In this document: positions 18,481-26,608 of the stretch, piece after piece
Layout: the number at the start of each line of letters is the position of its first letter
How positions within the stretch are numbered: the stretch's first letter is position 1
Source of the DNA: Mycolicibacterium goodii
GTDB taxonomy: Bacteria; Actinomycetota; Actinomycetes; Mycobacteriales; Mycobacteriaceae
NCBI RefSeq assembly: GCF_001187505.1
Contig: NZ_CP012150.1
Span: forward strand, 4,774,001-4,838,000
DNA length: 64,000 nt
Direction of reading: 5' to 3'
The notes under the pieces: model-generated
The model's database searches: none
The model's input: only the letters and a program-made list of their open reading frames with translations
What the model was told of the DNA's origin: nothing
Made by a program: the position numbers and the translations under genes

Positions 18481-19760
18481 CAGGCGAGGCCGCGGCCTTT
18501 CGCGATCTTCAGTTCGTCGGCGTCGGGAACCGGTCCCGGGGTGAAATAGCCCGCGGCCATCTTCGCGTCGATCTCGACGCGGGCGTCGGCGGGGATCAGC
18601 TCGTCGGGGATGTTGATGCGCTCGCCGACCTCGATCCCCGAGCCCACGATCGCGTCGTACTTCATGTTGCTCATCGAGACCAGCCGGTGGATCTTGCGGA
18701 TCCCCAACCAGTGCAGCACATCTGGCATGAGCTCCTGGAACCTCATGTCCTGCACGCCCGCGACGCACTCGGTGCGGGCGAAATACTGATCGGCGGTGTC
18801 GCCGCCCTCCTGCCGCTTGCGGGCGTTGTAGACCAGGAACTTGGTCACCTCACCGAGCGCTCGGCCCTCCTTGCGCGAGTAGGCCACCAGTCCGACCCCG
18901 CCGCGCTGCGCGCCCTGGATGCACTCCTCGATCGCATGGGTGAGATAGGGCCTGCACGTGCAGATGTCGGACCCGAACACGTCGGAACCGTTGCATTCGT
19001 CGTGCACCCGGGCGGTCAGTTCCACCGACGGGTCGGCCAGGTCGCGGGCGGCGCCGAAGATGTAGAGGGTCTGACCGCCGATCGGGGGGAGGAACACCTC
19101 AAGATCGCTGCGGGTGACCAACTCCGGGTACATGCCGCCGGTCTCTTCGAACAGCACGCGGCGCAATGTCGTTTCGCTGCAGCCGAATCGCGCCGCGACA
19201 CCGGGTAGGTACCAGACGGGTTCGATGGCGGCCTTGGTCACCAGCGCCGCGCCGGTCGCCAGCAGGATCCGGCCGTCCGGCCGCAACCGGCCCTTGGCGA
19301 TGGCGTCGGCGATCTCGGGCAGGATCACGTGTGCCTTCGTGATCGCGATGGTGGGCCGGATGTCGAAACCGGCCGCCAGTTCTGCGGTGAAGGCCTCGGC
19401 CACCATGGCGCCCCACGGGTCGAGGCTCACGATCGCATTCGGATCGCTCCATTGTGGATAGGGGCCGATGACGTCGGTGGGTGCGGTGTTGGTCAGATCG
19501 GCGCGGTGCTCCGGTGACAGCGCGCCGGAGGCGACGGCCAGTGCCCGGTACACGCTGTAGGAACCGCTGTGGGTGCCGATCACGTTGCGGTGCGCGCGGG
19601 TGGTGGTGGTCCCGATCACCGGCCCGCGTTCGGCCGCGGTCGGCGCGCCCCAGCGGATGCTCAGCGCGCCTTCGGCGCCGTGGTGTGAGGTCAGGCGGAT
19701 GTGGCGGGCAGCGGGCCTGGCGTTCGCCGTGGGAGGAGCAGGGTTGGGTTCAGCGACCAT
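18480..19760 (-). CDS. GTP cyclohydrolase II-like protein, URC1-like
   Basis: A 426-residue protein whose C-terminal half is a GTP-cyclohydrolase-II domain. Its zinc cysteines are in RVHDECNGSDVFGSDICTC (Cys256, Cys267, Cys269), with the substrate-binding YSRKEGRALGEV segment after them. The N-terminal 200 residues are specific to the URC1 branch and absent from riboflavin-pathway RibA. No other rib gene is here; instead the gene heads an operon with DUF1688 and upp, the gene set of the URC uracil-catabolic route. The ATG at 19760 is set by AAGGAG about nine bases upstream. Best read as URC1, not as a riboflavin enzyme. Confidence 0.85.
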   Translation of the reverse strand: MVAEPNPAPPTANARPAARHIRLTSHHGAEGALSIRWGAPTAAERGPVIGTTTTRAHRNVIGTHSGSYSVYRALAVASGALSPEHRADLTNTAPTDVIGPYPQWSDPNAIVSLDPWGAMVAEAFTAELAAGFDIRPTIAITKAHVILPEIADAIAKGRLRPDGRILLATGAALVTKAAIEPVWYLPGVAARFGCSETTLRRVLFEETGGMYPELVTRSDLEVFLPPIGGQTLYIFGAARDLADPSVELTARVHDECNGSDVFGSDICTCRPYLTHAIEECIQGAQRGGVGLVAYSRKEGRALGEVTKFLVYNARKRQEGGDTADQYFARTECVAGVQDMRFQELMPDVLHWLGIRKIHRLVSMSNMKYDAIVGSGIEVGERINIPDELIPADARVEIDAKMAAGYFTPGPVPDADELKIAKGRGLA

Positions 19761-19841
19761 GGCGGTGCTCCTTCCCACGTGCGTGCGCCGGATGAGGCTT
19801 CCAGTGAACCTCGAATCGACGGACCGCGCAGCGATAGACGG

Positions 19842-20741
19842 TCAGCCTGTGACCGTCTCGAGACCGGGCTGGAAGTAATGCCCGGCATCCAGGTCGGCGA
19901 GCAGTCCCGGACCCGTGGGTTCCCACCCGAGCCGCTGCCTGGTCAGCGCGCCGGACACGTTGGCGTCCAGGGAGAAGAACGAGCCGATCCAGCCGAAGTG
20001 GGACGTCACGTCGGGTTGCGGAATCGATGCGACCGGTATGCCCAGATTGCGACCGATGGTCTCGGCGATCTCGCGCGCCGGGATGCCCTCCTCGGCCACC
20101 GCATGCCACCGCGAGCCGGCAGGGGTGTCTTCGAGCGCGCGCCGGAACACCCGGGCGGCGTCGGCGCGGTGCACTGCCGACCAGACGTTGGCGCCCTCGC
20201 CCGGATAGCCCGAGACGCCGCGCGTGCGCGCGACCGAGATCAGCTCGGGGACGAATCCGTAGTCGCCCGCGCCGTGCACCGACGGTGGCAGCCGCACCGC
20301 CGAGGCGCGCACACCCTTCGAAACCTGTTCCAGCACAGTGGGTTCGGAAAAACGCGGGTAACCGGGCGGTGTGGGGTCGTCCTCGGTGGTGCCGGCCGGC
20401 AGGCCGGCGATGCCCGCGGCGACGATCAGGGGCCGGTCCGACCCGGCCAGTGCGTCCCCGAGGGTTTCGATCGCGAGCCGGTCGGTCTGGGCGGACCCGG
20501 CGAAGTCGGCGAAGTCGTGCACGAACGCCAGGTGGATGACTCCGTCGGCGGCCGCGGCGCCCGAGCGCAGGCTGTCGAGATCGTTGAGGTCACCGCGGTG
20601 GACGCCGCGACCCGCCTTGGCCAGTGCCTGCGCCGACGCGTCGGATCGTGCCAGGCCGGTGACCTCGTGGCCTGCGGCGATGAGCTCGTCGCACACCGCC
20701 GTCCCGATGAAGCCGGACGCTCCGGTGACGAAAACGCGCAT
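19842..20741 (-). CDS. NAD(P)-dependent epimerase/SDR-like oxidoreductase
   Basis: A 299-residue extended-SDR protein. The nucleotide-binding motif is VFVTGASGFIGTAVCDEL at the N-terminus, followed by GVIHLAFVHD. The usual YxxxK pair is not clear, as in many atypical extended SDRs that act as reductases. The ATG at 20741 has AGGAGG upstream. It is divergent from a TetR gene, with a palindromic operator between them, so the TetR protein most likely represses this gene. Substrate unknown. Confidence 0.85.
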   Translation of the reverse strand: MRVFVTGASGFIGTAVCDELIAAGHEVTGLARSDASAQALAKAGRGVHRGDLNDLDSLRSGAAAADGVIHLAFVHDFADFAGSAQTDRLAIETLGDALAGSDRPLIVAAGIAGLPAGTTEDDPTPPGYPRFSEPTVLEQVSKGVRASAVRLPPSVHGAGDYGFVPELISVARTRGVSGYPGEGANVWSAVHRADAARVFRRALEDTPAGSRWHAVAEEGIPAREIAETIGRNLGIPVASIPQPDVTSHFGWIGSFFSLDANVSGALTRQRLGWEPTGPGLLADLDAGHYFQPGLETVTG

Positions 20742-20809
20742 GTGAAACCTCCTGATGGTGGTGGGCCGCACCCGTGCGGTGTCAGTCCCTGACATCACTA
20801 TGCAACATG

Positions 20810-20826
20810 ATGACAGTAACTGTCAT
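20810..20826. promoter_or_regulatory. TetR-type operator
   Basis: ATGACAGTAACTGTCAT has perfect 8-bp arms around one central base. It lies between the divergent epimerase and TetR genes, just upstream of the TetR -10 element, as expected for an autoregulatory repressor site. Confidence 0.75.
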
Positions 20827-20831
20827 TCCCC

Positions 20832-20837
20832 TAGGAT
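20832..20837 (+). promoter_or_regulatory. TAGGAT -10 element of the TetR gene
   Basis: TAGGAT is separated from the ATG at 20844 by six bases, which puts transcription start at or next to the start codon: a leaderless mRNA. The operator at 20810-20826 would block this promoter. Confidence 0.55.
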
Positions 20838-20843
20838 CGGCCC

Positions 20844-21410
20844 ATGAGCCGCTGGGAGCCCGACGCGCGGGGACGGTTGGAACGGGCCGCGCTCGAGCTG
20901 TACGCCGAGCGCGGGTTCGAGCAGACGACGGTCGCCGAGATCGCCGAGCGCGCCGGGCTCACCGAGCGGACCTTCTTCCGGTACTTCGCCGACAAGCGCG
21001 AGGTCCTGTTCGGCGGTGAGCACGTCCTGCAGGATCTGTTCGTCGACGCGGTCGCCGCGGCGCCCGCGGATGCCGGTGCGCTCGAGGCCGTCGCGGCGGG
21101 ACTCGAGGCCGTGGGGGAGATGTTCGTCGGCCGCCACCCGGTGGCGCGCCGGCGTCAGGCCGTCGTCGGCGCCAACACCGCCCTGCAGGAGCGCGAACTG
21201 ATCAAGCTCGCGGCGCTGGCGGCCGCGGTCGCGGCGGCGCTACGGGATCGCGGTGTGCCGCAACCGGCGGCGGACCTGGCCGGTGAAACCGGCATCGCGG
21301 TGTTCAAGGTGGCCTTCGAGCGGTGGATCGGCGAGGACCGCGAGACGGATCTGCGGATGGTCCTGCGTGAGGTCCTCGACGATCTGCGCGCCCTGGTCGC
21401 CGCGGGGTGA
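20844..21410 (+). CDS. TetR-family transcriptional regulator
   Basis: A 188-residue repressor. The N-terminal helix-turn-helix is AALELYAERGFEQTTVAEIAERAGLTERTFFRYFADKRE, cut here into its classic TetR parts (TTVAEIAERAG and TFFRYFADKRE). The C-terminal helical domain should bind an unknown ligand. The adjacent palindrome and divergent epimerase gene point to local control. The stop overlaps the GTG of the NYN-domain gene (GTGA at 21407), so the two are co-translated. Confidence 0.9.
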   Translation: MSRWEPDARGRLERAALELYAERGFEQTTVAEIAERAGLTERTFFRYFADKREVLFGGEHVLQDLFVDAVAAAPADAGALEAVAAGLEAVGEMFVGRHPVARRRQAVVGANTALQERELIKLAALAAAVAAALRDRGVPQPAADLAGETGIAVFKVAFERWIGEDRETDLRMVLREVLDDLRALVAAG

Positions 21411-21799
21411 GACCGGTGCACTGGATCGTCGACGGCATGAACGTGATCGGTTCACGCCCCGACGGCTGGTGGCGGGACCGCCGCGCCGCGATGGTGCAGT
21501 TGGTCGATCGGCTCGAGCGCTGGGCCTCGATCGAAAAGGTCCGCGTCACAGTGGTTTTCGAGGCGCCCACGACACCGCTGATCGAGTCGTCGATCATCGG
21601 CGTCACCCATGCACCCGAATCCGCACCGAACTCCGCCGACGACGAGATCATCCGGCTGCTCGACGGCGATCCCGACCCGAGCGGCGTCACTGTCGCGACC
21701 TCGGACCGCGGTCTCGCCGAACGGGTCCGCGCCACGGGTGCACACGTTCATCCCGCATCGGGTCTGCGTCACCTCCTCGACGACCTCGCCGGGCCGTGA
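21407..21799 (+). CDS. NYN/PIN-like domain protein (YacP-like)
   Basis: A 130-residue single-domain protein of the NYN family of PIN-like ribonucleases. The signature WIVDGMNVIGS holds the first catalytic Asp, and acidic residues follow in NSADDEIIRLLDG and ATSDRGLAERV, as in the four-acid PIN active site. The GTG start overlaps the TetR stop. It could be an RNA-cleaving or RNA-binding protein; its link to the TetR regulator is unclear. Confidence 0.8.
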   Translation: MRPVHWIVDGMNVIGSRPDGWWRDRRAAMVQLVDRLERWASIEKVRVTVVFEAPTTPLIESSIIGVTHAPESAPNSADDEIIRLLDGDPDPSGVTVATSDRGLAERVRATGAHVHPASGLRHLLDDLAGP

Positions 21800-21830
21800 C
21801 GGCCGGCGGCCCGGCGAATCGGCGGCGACC

Positions 21831-22598
21831 TTACCCGGAGATCGTCTCCGATCGTGCCGGTCGCGGATCGTGGGGATCGTCGGGATCGGGGTCACCGAAC
21901 CACCGTGACGACCGGTGCGCGGCGTAGGTGTCGTGCCAGGACCACCATTCGTACGGGCGGGTCTGCGGATAGCCGGCCGGGGAGTCCTCCCAGGTTTCCT
22001 GGCGGCCCAGCGCGGTCATGTCGAGGAAGTCCCAGGTGTTGACGAACGTCTCGTCGCCGCGGTTGTTGATGAAATAGGTGCGGTAGATGCGGTCGCCGTC
22101 GCGGATGAACGCGTTGGTGCCGTGCCACTGGTCGACGCCGAAGTCGACGTCGAACGCGCCGTCGTCGGTGGGGATGATCGTGTACCAGGGGTGGCGCCAT
22201 CCCATGCGGGTCTTGATTCGGCCGATGTCGGCCTGCGATCCGCGCGACAGGTAGACCAGCGTGGTGTCGCGCGCGTTCAGGTGTGCGAGGTTGCCGATGT
22301 GGTCGGCCATCAAAGAGCAACCGACACAACCATGTTCGGGCCAGCCGTGGACCCCGGGATCCAGGAACGCGCGGTAGGCGATCAGTTGACGGCGTCCCTC
22401 GAAGAGGTCCAGCAGGTTCACCCGTCCGCTCGGGCCCTCGAATGTGTACTGCTTGTCCACCTGGGTCCACGGCATACGTCTACGCAATGCCGCCAAGGAA
22501 TCCCTGGCACGGGTGAACTCCTTCTCCTTGACGAGCATCTGCGCGAGTGCGGCCTGCCATTCGGCCGGTGACACGACGTCGTGAGCGGGGGTGGTCAT
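21831..22598 (-). CDS. DUF899 thioredoxin-fold family protein
   Basis: A 255-residue protein of the DUF899 family, which has a thioredoxin-like fold. The CxxC-like motif GCVGCSLMADHIGNL lies near residue 100, after FLDPGVHGWPEH. ATG at 22598 with AGAGGAAC upstream. It is divergent from an ArsR-SRPBCC pair, and two inverted repeats of TCAAC/GTTGA type sit between. This trio is a recurrent actinobacterial neighbourhood. Enzymatic activity is unknown. Confidence 0.85.
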   Translation of the reverse strand: MTTPAHDVVSPAEWQAALAQMLVKEKEFTRARDSLAALRRRMPWTQVDKQYTFEGPSGRVNLLDLFEGRRQLIAYRAFLDPGVHGWPEHGCVGCSLMADHIGNLAHLNARDTTLVYLSRGSQADIGRIKTRMGWRHPWYTIIPTDDGAFDVDFGVDQWHGTNAFIRDGDRIYRTYFINNRGDETFVNTWDFLDMTALGRQETWEDSPAGYPQTRPYEWWSWHDTYAAHRSSRWFGDPDPDDPHDPRPARSETISG

Positions 22599-22622
22599 AT
22601 CCGTTCCTCTCGGTTCCGAACA

Positions 22623-22640
22623 TTCAACAGATTTGTTGAA
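22623..22640. promoter_or_regulatory. ArsR-type operator 1
   Basis: TTCAACA-GATT-TGTTGAA is a perfect inverted repeat with 7-bp arms in the intergenic region between DUF899 and arsR. It is the best candidate binding site of the adjacent ArsR protein. Confidence 0.7.
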
Positions 22641-22674
22641 CATATGCTTCAGCACACCACCGCCGACGGATATA

Positions 22675-22692
22675 GTCAACAATGTGGTTGAA
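22675..22692. promoter_or_regulatory. ArsR-type operator 2, overlapping the arsR start
   Basis: GTCAAC-AATGTG-GTTGAA repeats the TCAAC/GTTGA half-sites of operator 1 and covers the ArsR start codon. It suggests autorepression by roadblock or by start-site occlusion. Confidence 0.5.
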
Positions 22693-23016
22693 GATCAGCG
22701 GCTGGACCGGACCTACGCGGCGCTCGCCGACCCGACACGTCGCCGGCTGCTGGAGACCCTGCGGGCCGGCGACGCGAGGATCAGCGATCTGGCCGCCCCG
22801 CTGCCGATGACCTTCGCCGGGGTGTCGCGCCATGTCGGCGTGCTCGAATCGGCCGGGCTGGTGCGCCGGGAGATCCGTGGGCGCGAGCACTGGTTGTCAC
22901 TCAACCCCGACGGATTGAGCGACGCGCAGCAATGGATCAACGAGCAGTCCGAGTTCTGGTCGGTGCGCGCCGACGCGCTCGCCGAGCGTCTGCGCCGGAA
23001 GCGGACCGATCGATGA
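22684..23016 (+). CDS. ArsR-family transcriptional regulator
   Basis: A winged-helix regulator of about 110 residues (VVEDQRLDRTYAALADPTRRRLLETL, then the recognition region MTFAGVSRHVGVLESAGLV). It lacks the metal-binding CxC of classical ArsR and belongs to the subgroup paired with SRPBCC proteins. GTG at 22684 is chosen because upstream codons have no similarity and run over the operator. Its stop overlaps the next ATG (ATGA at 23013). Confidence 0.85.
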   Translation: MVEDQRLDRTYAALADPTRRRLLETLRAGDARISDLAAPLPMTFAGVSRHVGVLESAGLVRREIRGREHWLSLNPDGLSDAQQWINEQSEFWSVRADALAERLRRKRTDR

Positions 23017-23453
23017 CCGAGTCGCCCACCGTCCGCGTGCGGCGGGTGATGCCCGCCGCGCCCGAGGTGGTATTCGACGAATGGCTCGATCCGGACGCGC
23101 TGATGGACTGGATGTGCCCACGGCCGGTGCGCTGCGTGGCGGTCACCGTGGAGCCCCGCGTCGGTGGACGCCTGAGATTCGACGTCGACGACACCGTTGC
23201 GACGGTCCTCATCACCGGTCAGTTCCTGACGATCGAGCGGCCCCGGCTGTTGCGGTTCACCTGGAGCAACTCGGACTGGGCCGACCCGTCACGGGTGAGC
23301 GTCGTGCAGGTCGAGTTCGAAAGCACAGGCGACGGCGAAACCCTGATGTCCATCGAACATTCGCTGCTGCCACCCGAGGAATACGACGGGTTCCATCACG
23401 GCTGGATCCGCACCTTCGAACAACTCGACGGCAAACTCCGGCGCGCGCTGTGA
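23013..23453 (+). CDS. SRPBCC (AHSA1-like) domain protein
   Basis: A 146-residue SRPBCC-fold protein with a hydrophobic ligand cavity. It begins VRVRRVMPAAPEVVFDEWLDPDAL and ends HHGWIRTFEQLDGKLRRAL, the standard AHSA1 boundaries. It is translationally coupled to ArsR and may bind or modify the inducer. No catalytic residue can be assigned. Confidence 0.85.
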   Translation: MTESPTVRVRRVMPAAPEVVFDEWLDPDALMDWMCPRPVRCVAVTVEPRVGGRLRFDVDDTVATVLITGQFLTIERPRLLRFTWSNSDWADPSRVSVVQVEFESTGDGETLMSIEHSLLPPEEYDGFHHGWIRTFEQLDGKLRRAL

Positions 23454-23515
23454 CCCGCGAAGGAGATGTCCCTCACGCTCGGCGGCGGGGGCGGCGATCG
23501 GCGCCCGGCGACACC

Positions 23516-23521
23516 TAGACT
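23516..23521 (+). promoter_or_regulatory. TAGACT -10 element of the acyl-AMP ligase gene
   Basis: TAGACT followed by six bases and the ATG at 23528, with no ribosome site: the expected arrangement of a leaderless mycobacterial gene. Confidence 0.6.
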
Positions 23522-23527
23522 GCGGTC

Positions 23528-25387
23528 ATGGACAGCGGCTTGCGGGCTCAATACGAGGCTCCCACCGGTCTCCTGCGGATCGAGGACTGCCTCGACGCCG
23601 ACGGTGGCATCGTGCTGCCGCCCGGCACCACCCTGATATCGCTCATCGACCGCAACATCGCCAACGTCGGGGACTCGGTGGCCTACCGGTTTCTGGACTA
23701 CAGCCACGGGGAACGCCAGGTTGCCGAGCTGACATGGACCCAACTCGGGGTCCGGTTGGGTGCGGTCGGCGCCGCCGTGCAACGCGTCGCGACCCGGGGT
23801 GACCGGGTGGCGATCCTGGCGCCGCAGGGCCTCGACTATGTGATCGGGTTCTTCGCGGCGATCAAGGCAGGCACCGTCGCGGTGCCGCTGTTCGCCCCGG
23901 AGCTGCAGGGGCACGCCGAGCGTCTCGACACCGCCCTCGGCGACGCGCGACCCAGCACCGTGCTGACCACGACCGCGGCCGAGGACGCCGTCCGCAGTTT
24001 CCTGGACAAGCTTCCCGGCAAACAACCGCACGTCCTCGTCATCGACGAGGTGCCCGACTCGGCGGGCTCCGAATTCGTCCCTGTCGCCGTCGATGTCGAC
24101 GACGTGTCGCATCTGCAGTACACCTCGGGGTCGACGCGCCCTCCGGTCGGTGTGGAGATCACCCACCGCGCGGTCGGCACCAACCTGCTGCAGATGATCC
24201 TGTCGATCGACCTGCTGAACCGGAACACCCACGGCATGAGCTGGCTGCCGCTCTACCACGACATGGGCCTGTCGATGATCGGCTTCCCGGCCGTCTACGG
24301 CGGTCACTCGACCCTGATGTCGCCGACGGCGTTCATCCGTCGCCCGCAGCGGTGGATCCAGGCGCTGTCGGACGAATCGCGGCACGGCAGGGTCATCACG
24401 GCCGCACCCAATTTCGCCTACGAATGGACTGCCCAGCGCGGCGTCCCCGACGATGAAGACCAGATCGACCTGAGCAACGTCGTGCTCATCATCGGATCCG
24501 AACCGGTGAGCCCGTCGGCGATCGAGGACTTCAACAAGGCGTTCGCGCCGTACGGGCTGCCGCCGACGGCGTTCAAACCGTCCTACGGCATCGCCGAGGC
24601 GACGTTGTTCGTCTCGACCGTCGCGCCCACGGCGCAGGCATCGGTGAACTACTTCGACCGCGACGAGCTGGCCCGCGGCCGCGCGGTCCCGGTCGCGGCC
24701 GACGCCGTCGGTGCGGTCGCGCACGTGTCGTGCGGTCAGGTCGCACGCAGCCTGCGGGCGATGATCGTAAACCCCGACACCGCAGCGGAACTGGCCGACG
24801 GCACGGTCGGCGAGATCTGGCTGCACGGCGACAACATCGGCCGCGCCTACTGGAACCTGCCCGAGCAGACACGCGCGACGTTCGGTGCGAGGCTGCGGAC
24901 ACGGCTGCGGGCCGGCGGACACACCGACGGCGCGCCCGCCGATGCGAGGTGGCTGCGCACCGGCGACCTCGGTGTCTACCGCGACGGCGAGCTGTACGTC
25001 ACCGGCCGGATCGCCGATCTCATCGTGATCGACGGGCGCAGCCACTATCCCCACGACATCGAGGCGACCGTCGCCGACGCGTCACCGCTGGTGCGGCGCG
25101 GTCACGTCACCGCGTTTTCCGTTGCGGTCCAAGATATTCCGGATGCATCCGCCGATGGGCCTGCCGACCGGCTGGTGGTGATCGCCGAACGGGCGGTCGG
25201 AACCGCCCGCACCGATCCGCAACCGGGCATCGACGCGGTCCGCGCTGCGGTTGCCAGCAGGCACGGTCTGACCCCCGCCGATGTCCGCTTCGTGCCGGCC
25301 GGGGCCATTCCGCGGACCACCAGCGGCAAGCTGGCTCGTCGCGCGTGCCGGGCACAATACCTCGACGGCAGACTCGGCGCACACTGA
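23528..25387 (+). CDS. long-chain fatty-acyl-AMP ligase (FadD32-like FAAL)
   Basis: A 619-residue adenylating enzyme. The ATP-binding P-loop reads YTSGSTRPPVGVEI, followed by SWLPLYHDMGL, PSYGIAEATLFVS, the hinge Asp region WLRTGDLGVYRDGELYVTGR, and the C-terminal catalytic Lys in PRTTSGKLARR. It closely follows FadD32 in wording (RVAILAPQGLDYVIGFFAAI, VPLFAPEL). FAALs activate fatty acids to acyl-AMP for loading onto polyketide synthases. No polyketide synthase is adjacent, so the partner must be elsewhere. It is followed by a zinc alcohol dehydrogenase on the same strand after about 80 bases. Confidence 0.9.
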   Translation: MDSGLRAQYEAPTGLLRIEDCLDADGGIVLPPGTTLISLIDRNIANVGDSVAYRFLDYSHGERQVAELTWTQLGVRLGAVGAAVQRVATRGDRVAILAPQGLDYVIGFFAAIKAGTVAVPLFAPELQGHAERLDTALGDARPSTVLTTTAAEDAVRSFLDKLPGKQPHVLVIDEVPDSAGSEFVPVAVDVDDVSHLQYTSGSTRPPVGVEITHRAVGTNLLQMILSIDLLNRNTHGMSWLPLYHDMGLSMIGFPAVYGGHSTLMSPTAFIRRPQRWIQALSDESRHGRVITAAPNFAYEWTAQRGVPDDEDQIDLSNVVLIIGSEPVSPSAIEDFNKAFAPYGLPPTAFKPSYGIAEATLFVSTVAPTAQASVNYFDRDELARGRAVPVAADAVGAVAHVSCGQVARSLRAMIVNPDTAAELADGTVGEIWLHGDNIGRAYWNLPEQTRATFGARLRTRLRAGGHTDGAPADARWLRTGDLGVYRDGELYVTGRIADLIVIDGRSHYPHDIEATVADASPLVRRGHVTAFSVAVQDIPDASADGPADRLVVIAERAVGTARTDPQPGIDAVRAAVASRHGLTPADVRFVPAGAIPRTTSGKLARRACRAQYLDGRLGAH

Positions 25388-25466
25388 GCGGTTCGGCGGA
25401 TCGGGTAGCGGGCACCGGGCTTTTCATTTCGCTGAGAAGGACCGCTTCGGCGTGTTCAATCACAGC

Positions 25467-26480
25467 ATGTCCACTCATCGAGCCGTACAAGTGAAATCAA
25501 CGGGCGGTCCCCTGGAACTCGCCGAGGTCGAAACCCCGCCACCCCAAAAGGGCCAGGTCAGGATCGACGTCGCGGCGTGCGGCGTCTGCGGCACCGACAA
25601 AGGGATCGCCAACGGGTTCTTCCCGGTTTCATGGCCGTTGACGCTCGGACACGAGATCGCGGGCACCGTCGCCGAACTGGGACCCGGTGTCGAGGATTTC
25701 GCGGTCGGAGACCGCGTCGCGATCGGCTGGTTCGGCGGCCACTGCGGCGTGTGTGTGCCGTGCCGGAAAGGGTTGTTCATCCACTGTGTCAACGGACAGG
25801 TGCCCAGCCTCAGTTACCCCGGTGGATACGCCGAATCGGTGACCGCGCCGGCGAACGCACTGGCCCGCATCCCCGACGAGCTGACCTTCGCCGAGGCCGC
25901 ACCGATGGGATGCGCCGGGGTCACCGTCTACAACGCGCTTCGCCACACCCGCGCCGTCGCAGGCGATGTCGTCGCCGTACAGGGTCTCGGTGGACTCGGT
26001 CACCTCGGGGTACAGTTCGCTGCCGCAATGGGATTCGACACCGTCGTGATCGCAAGGGGCCGCGGCGACCGGGAGCGGGACGCACGCGCCCTCGGTGCCC
26101 GGCACTACATCGACTCCACGTCCGAGGATGTCGCGGCGGCACTGCAGGATCTCGGCGGCGCCGCAGTGGTCCTCGGCGCCGCGGGCAACGCACAGGCCAT
26201 GGCCGACACCGTCGGCGGGCTCGCACCGCGCGGTGAACTTGTCGTGGTCGGCGTCACCGCCGAGCCCCTTGGCATCAGCCCTGCGCAACTGATCCAGCCC
26301 GCGATCAGCGTGTCCGGCCATCCGTCGGGGACCGCGCGCGACGTCGAGGAGACAATGCACTTCGCGGTGGTGTCCGGTGTCCGCGCCAGGATCGAGGAAC
26401 GCCCGCTCGCCGAGGCGGCCGAGGCCTTCGCGGCGATGGCCGAATCGCGGGCGCGGTATCGCATGGTGTTGACCGTCTGA
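25467..26480 (+). CDS. zinc-dependent alcohol dehydrogenase (MDR family)
   Basis: A 337-residue medium-chain dehydrogenase. The catalytic zinc site is CGVCGTDKG with GHEIAGTV, and the structural zinc loop is HCGVCVPCRKGLFIHC (four Cys). The nucleotide-binding motif is VQGLGGLGHLGVQFAA. It resembles mycobacterial AdhA-type enzymes that reduce aldehydes or ketones with NAD(P)H. ATG at 25467 is used; an in-frame GTG at 25452 is an alternative because GAGAAGGA lies about 12 bases before it. Confidence 0.9.
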   Translation: MSTHRAVQVKSTGGPLELAEVETPPPQKGQVRIDVAACGVCGTDKGIANGFFPVSWPLTLGHEIAGTVAELGPGVEDFAVGDRVAIGWFGGHCGVCVPCRKGLFIHCVNGQVPSLSYPGGYAESVTAPANALARIPDELTFAEAAPMGCAGVTVYNALRHTRAVAGDVVAVQGLGGLGHLGVQFAAAMGFDTVVIARGRGDRERDARALGARHYIDSTSEDVAAALQDLGGAAVVLGAAGNAQAMADTVGGLAPRGELVVVGVTAEPLGISPAQLIQPAISVSGHPSGTARDVEETMHFAVVSGVRARIEERPLAEAAEAFAAMAESRARYRMVLTV

Positions 26481-26608
26481 TCGCGTGGGCGGCCGACGCC
26501 CGGTGACACCGAAGCTGCCCATGAGCCGAATCCCGCGATCACGACATCTCGCGCGACGGATCGGGGTAGCGTCGGATTTTCGTTTGCTGGTCGATTCGTG
26601 GGGGAGCG

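Noticed and set aside
18480..19760. Riboflavin biosynthesis RibA
   Set aside because: The operon partners are DUF1688 and upp and the long N-terminal region is absent from RibA; URC1 is the better reading.
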